Below, piece by piece: positions 61,098 to 64,000 of a DNA stretch of 64,000 nucleotides. Made by a program: the position numbers and the translations under genes. Source of the DNA: Bifidobacterium catenulatum subsp. kashiwanohense JCM 15439 = DSM 21854. GTDB taxonomy: Bacteria > Actinomycetota > Actinomycetes > Actinomycetales > Bifidobacteriaceae. Under the pieces are notes generated by a model. That model made no database searches and was not told the DNA's origin. It worked only from the letters and a program-made list of their open reading frames with translations. The number at the start of each line of letters is the position of its first letter. The first letter of the stretch is position 1. The DNA lies in contig NZ_AP012327.1 of assembly GCF_001042615.1 (NCBI RefSeq), forward strand, positions 992,001-1,056,000, in the 5' to 3' direction.

Positions 61098-61205
61098 CTG
61101 ATATAAACCGTGCTTATAACGACACTCAAGTTTTCTTAATGCCTTATAGCAAGGTGTTTTGTGATAGCTTGAGCGGGTTGCATTGTTTATATCAGATGGA
61201 GGATT
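61098..61205 (+). promoter_or_regulatory. Nested inverted repeats in the metE leader
   Basis: CTGATATAAAC (61098-61108) and GTTTATATCAG (61195-61205) are perfect complements, enclosing CTCAAG/CTTGAG and a smaller CCTT-ATAGC-AAGG. The outer right arm ends one base before metE and runs into the GGAGG. Confidence 0.5.
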
Positions 61206-61206
61206 C

Positions 61207-63513
61207 ATGTCCGCTCTCACTTCCGTCTCCGGTTTCCCGCGCATCGGCCAGAACCGCGAGCTGAAGAAGATTATCGAAGCCTATTGGAAGGGTGCCGCCG
61301 CACTTGACGACGTGCGCGCCACCGCCAAGGAGCTGCGTGCCAAGCATTGGAAGTTGCAGCAGGCAGCAGGAATCGACCTGATTCCGAGCAACGACTTCAG
61401 CTATTACGACCAAATGCTCGACACCGCCATCCTGCTGAACGTCATTCCGCAGCGCTACCAGCGTCTCGCCTTCGACAATCCCGAGGAGACGCTGTTCGCC
61501 ATGGGCCGCGGCTACCAGGGAGACAAGGGCGACGTTACCGCGTTGCCGATGAAGAAGTGGTTCACCACCAACTACCACTACCTGGTGCCGGAAGTCGATG
61601 AAGTCACCGACATCAAGCTCAACAGCACCAAGCCGTTCGACGAGTTCAACGAGGCGAAGGCGCTCGGCATCACCACCAAGCCGGTGTTCATCGGCCCGTA
61701 CACTTTCCTCAAGCTCGCCCGCAACCCGCAGGCCGAAGAACTCGAATACGATAAGGGCCTGATCAACGCGGTCGCCGCCGTCTACGCCGAGGTCGTGGCC
61801 AAGTTCGCCGAACTGGGTGCCGAATGGATCCAGATTGACGAACCGTATCTCGTGCTCGACAAGGAACCGGGCGACGTCGAACTATTCAAGAGCCTATACG
61901 CCAAGATCCTGCCCGCACGCGATGGCAAGATCAAGGTGCTGCTCAACACCTACTTCGGCCACATCGCCGACGTGTATGAGACCGTCAACCTGCTCGCCTT
62001 CGACGGCATCGGACTCGATCTCAACGAAGGCAAGGACGAGAATCTTGCTGCTGTTGAAAAGTTTGGCGTCGCAGAAAACACCACCATCTTCGCCGGCGTG
62101 GTCAACGGTCGCAACATCTGGCGCAACGATTACGCCGTCAGCCTCGGCCTCGTCGACGCGCTGAAGAAGGTCACCGACAACGTAGCCGTCTCCACCGCAA
62201 GCTCCCTGCTGCACGTGCCGTTCAGCACCGAAGGTGAGGACGGTCTCGTCGACGACGTGCGCAAACATTTCGCCTTCGCCGTTGAAAAGCTCGGCGAACT
62301 GCACGACATCGCGGTCCTTGCCGACGCCGGCGAAGAAGCCAAGAAGGCATCCGAAGCGTTGGCCGCCAACCAGGCACTGTTTGACGGTACCCGCGTCGCC
62401 GCCGACAAGAACGTGGCGGAACGTCTCGCAGCCCTGACCGACGCGGACTTCGTACGCCAGCCGGCACGCGCCGAACGTCAGAAGGCACAGCGTGAGGCGT
62501 TGAACCTGCCATTGCTGCCGACCACCACCATCGGATCCTTCCCGCAAACCAAGGAAGTGCGCGCCGAACGCGCCAGGCTGCGCAAGGGCGAAATCACCAA
62601 GGCAGAATACGACGAATACATGAAGGCGCAGATTGACGCCTGCATCAAGCATCAGGAGCAGATCGGCCTCGACGTGCTTGTGCATGGTGAATTCGAACGC
62701 AACGACATGGTCGAATACTTCGGCCAGAACCTCAACGGTTTCCTGTTCACCAAGAACGCTTGGGTGCAGTCTTACGGTACCCGCTGCGTGAAGCCCCCGA
62801 TCGTATGGGGCGATGTGTCCCGCGCCAACCCGATCACCGTGGAATGGAGCGCCTACGCTCAGTCCCGCACCAGCCATGTGATGAAGGGCATGCTCACCGG
62901 CCCGGTCACCATTCTCAACTGGTCCTGGCCGCGCGAGGACATCACCCACGAGCAGCAGACCCAGCAGCTGGCTCTCGCCATCCGCGACGAAGTGCTCGAC
63001 CTCGAAGCCGCTGGCATCAAGGTCATCCAGATCGACGAGGCCGCCCTGCGTGAAAAGCTGCCGCTCAGGAAGACCGACTGGCACAAGAAGTACCTCGACT
63101 GGGCCATTCCGGCATTCCGACTGGTGCACTCCGCGGTCAAGCCGACCACGCAGATCCACACCCATATGTGCTACTCGGAGTTCAACGACATCATCACCGA
63201 CATCGACGCTATGGACGCCGACGTGATCTCCTTCGAAGCCTCCCGCGGTGATCTTGTGGTGCTCGACGCCATTCACGACGCCAACTTCGAAACCGAAGCT
63301 GGTCCGGGCGTCTACGACATCCACTCGCCGCGCATCCCGTCCGAAGCTGAAATCGAGGAACGCATCTACGAAATCCTCAAGAAGATGGACGTCGAAAAGG
63401 TGTGGATCAACCCCGACTGCGGTTTGAAGACACGCGGCAACGCCGAAACCTGGCCAAGCCTCGAAAACCTCGTGGCCGCAGCCCAGGCTGTGCGTGCCAA
63501 GCTGGCCAAGTAA
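61207..63513 (+). CDS. metE: Cobalamin-independent methionine synthase
   Basis: Transfers the methyl of 5-methyl-THF to homocysteine. 768 aa in two halves. The C-terminal half holds the zinc ligands: [10 protein letters not shown] and [10 protein letters not shown]. The N-terminal half starts [24 protein letters not shown] 61207 follows GGAGG by 5 nt (the earlier ATG in frame at 61183 is not needed). metF begins 30 nt on, an operon. Confidence 0.97.
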   Translation: MSALTSVSGFPRIGQNRELKKIIEAYWKGAAALDDVRATAKELRAKHWKLQQAAGIDLIPSNDFSYYDQMLDTAILLNVIPQRYQRLAFDNPEETLFAMGRGYQGDKGDVTALPMKKWFTTNYHYLVPEVDEVTDIKLNSTKPFDEFNEAKALGITTKPVFIGPYTFLKLARNPQAEELEYDKGLINAVAAVYAEVVAKFAELGAEWIQIDEPYLVLDKEPGDVELFKSLYAKILPARDGKIKVLLNTYFGHIADVYETVNLLAFDGIGLDLNEGKDENLAAVEKFGVAENTTIFAGVVNGRNIWRNDYAVSLGLVDALKKVTDNVAVSTASSLLHVPFSTEGEDGLVDDVRKHFAFAVEKLGELHDIAVLADAGEEAKKASEALAANQALFDGTRVAADKNVAERLAALTDADFVRQPARAERQKAQREALNLPLLPTTTIGSFPQTKEVRAERARLRKGEITKAEYDEYMKAQIDACIKHQEQIGLDVLVHGEFERNDMVEYFGQNLNGFLFTKNAWVQSYGTRCVKPPIVWGDVSRANPITVEWSAYAQSRTSHVMKGMLTGPVTILNWSWPREDITHEQQTQQLALAIRDEVLDLEAAGIKVIQIDEAALREKLPLRKTDWHKKYLDWAIPAFRLVHSAVKPTTQIHTHMCYSEFNDIITDIDAMDADVISFEASRGDLVVLDAIHDANFETEAGPGVYDIHSPRIPSEAEIEERIYEILKKMDVEKVWINPDCGLKTRGNAETWPSLENLVAAAQAVRAKLAK

Positions 63514-63542
63514 GGCGAAACGTTAGGAACAAGACAACAGCC

Positions 63543-64000
63543 ATGCATTCGCCAATGTTCTCGCTCGAGGTGTTCCCTCCAAAGCGAACCTCCCCTGTGG
63601 GTACCATCTGCGACACGTTGGATGGCCTGCAGGGGTTGGACCCCGATTTCATTTCCGTCACCTACGGCACCGGCAAATCATCCGACCGTACGCTGACAGC
63701 GCGCATCGCCCACACCGTGAGTGAATACGGCATCCCCAGTGTGGCCCATCTAACCGCACAATATCTGAACAAGGATGACGTCGACCAGGCGCTCGACATG
63801 TTCGAACAGGCCAAAGTCTCCGGTGTACTCGCCTTACGTGGCGACCGCATCGACGGTGCCGAACCGGCAGGAGTGTTCGAACATGCCAGCGATCTGGCCG
63901 CGTACATCCGCCAGCAGCGTCCGGGCATGAAGATCTACGGCGCCTGCTATCCGGAAAAGCATCCGCAGGCGGCAACACTGGAAGAAGACATCGACAATCT
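63543..64000 (+). CDS. metF: 5,10-methylenetetrahydrofolate reductase, 5' part
   Basis: Makes the 5-methyl-THF used by MetE. The frame MHSPMFSLEVFPPKRTSPVG runs to the window edge. Visible: FISVTYGTGKSS, YGIPSVAHLTAQYLNKDDV, SGVLALRGDRIDGAE and KIYGACYPEKHPQA, all family landmarks of the TIM barrel. The 3' half is beyond the window. Confidence 0.95.
   Translation, partial: MHSPMFSLEVFPPKRTSPVGTICDTLDGLQGLDPDFISVTYGTGKSSDRTLTARIAHTVSEYGIPSVAHLTAQYLNKDDVDQALDMFEQAKVSGVLALRGDRIDGAEPAGVFEHASDLAAYIRQQRPGMKIYGACYPEKHPQAATLEEDIDN

Noticed and set aside
61098..61205. Known SAM riboswitch in the metE leader
   Set aside because: The core sequences of SAM-I, SAM-II and SAM-IV are not seen; only nested inverted repeats.

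Overview
The window reads as a chromosomal segment of a Bifidobacterium. The support is gene content and codon style: a suf operon with sufU and no isc genes, an actinobacterial GlgA, PntAA/PntAB/PntB transhydrogenase, paired crcB genes, class Ib nrdHIEF, a TPP-controlled permease and moderately high-GC coding sequence with strong Shine-Dalgarno sites. The species is not determined. Nearly all of the window is ordinary core chromosome. No phage, complete insertion sequence, CRISPR array or rRNA was seen.

Layout. 1-1.4 kb: 3' part of an L,D-transpeptidase. 1.5-7.6 kb: Fe-S assembly operon sufB-sufD-sufC-sufS-sufU plus a SufT-like gene with an unusual Cys-rich N-terminus. 7.7-10.1 kb (minus strand): glgC, a TrmH/SpoU RNA methyltransferase and tRNA-Leu(GAG). 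10.2-15.7 kb: rsmE, HIT protein, phoH-like, ybeY, CNNM/CBS membrane protein, era. 15.8-17.8 kb (minus): long-chain acyl-CoA synthetase. 18-21 kb: three-gene transhydrogenase operon. 21-25 kb: a DnaA-box cluster, an unrecognised 455-aa protein, a frameshifted pseudogene, and an MFS efflux pump with its TetR repressor; both genes carry the same operator half-sites. 25.4-29.5 kb: nrdHIEF behind paired NrdR boxes. 29.6-34.9 kb (minus): a UvrA-like protein lacking most of the UvrB-binding region, an OFA-type MFS transporter and an alpha/beta hydrolase. 35-40.5 kb: rplY, two crcB genes, GNAT, ilvE, a TRIC-type channel and rpsT, with a decayed YafQ toxin before ilvE. 40.6-43.8 kb: lepA-hemW, with a broken duplication of the hemW start between them. 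44-47.4 kb (minus): a LuxE-LuxC-SDR operon without luciferase. 47.5-49 kb (minus): an NCS2 permease behind a TPP riboswitch. 49.2-55.3 kb: gltBD. 55.5-57 kb: a small membrane protein, then an AT-rich decayed island (AraC/GyrI tail, SRPBCC, AlkD). 57-64 kb: glgA, ABC ATPase, trmI, histidine phosphatase, metE and the 5' part of metF.

How the genes connect. The suf genes build Fe-S clusters used by GltB, GltD and HemW, all encoded here. GlgC and GlgA are the two glycogen-synthesis genes and lie about 48 kb apart. PntAB supplies NADPH, which GltBD can use for nitrogen assimilation; MetF and MetE form adjacent methionine steps. The items most worth following are the LuxE-LuxC-SDR operon, the TPP riboswitch in front of a nucleobase-type permease, the hemW start duplication and the AT-rich island upstream of glgA.
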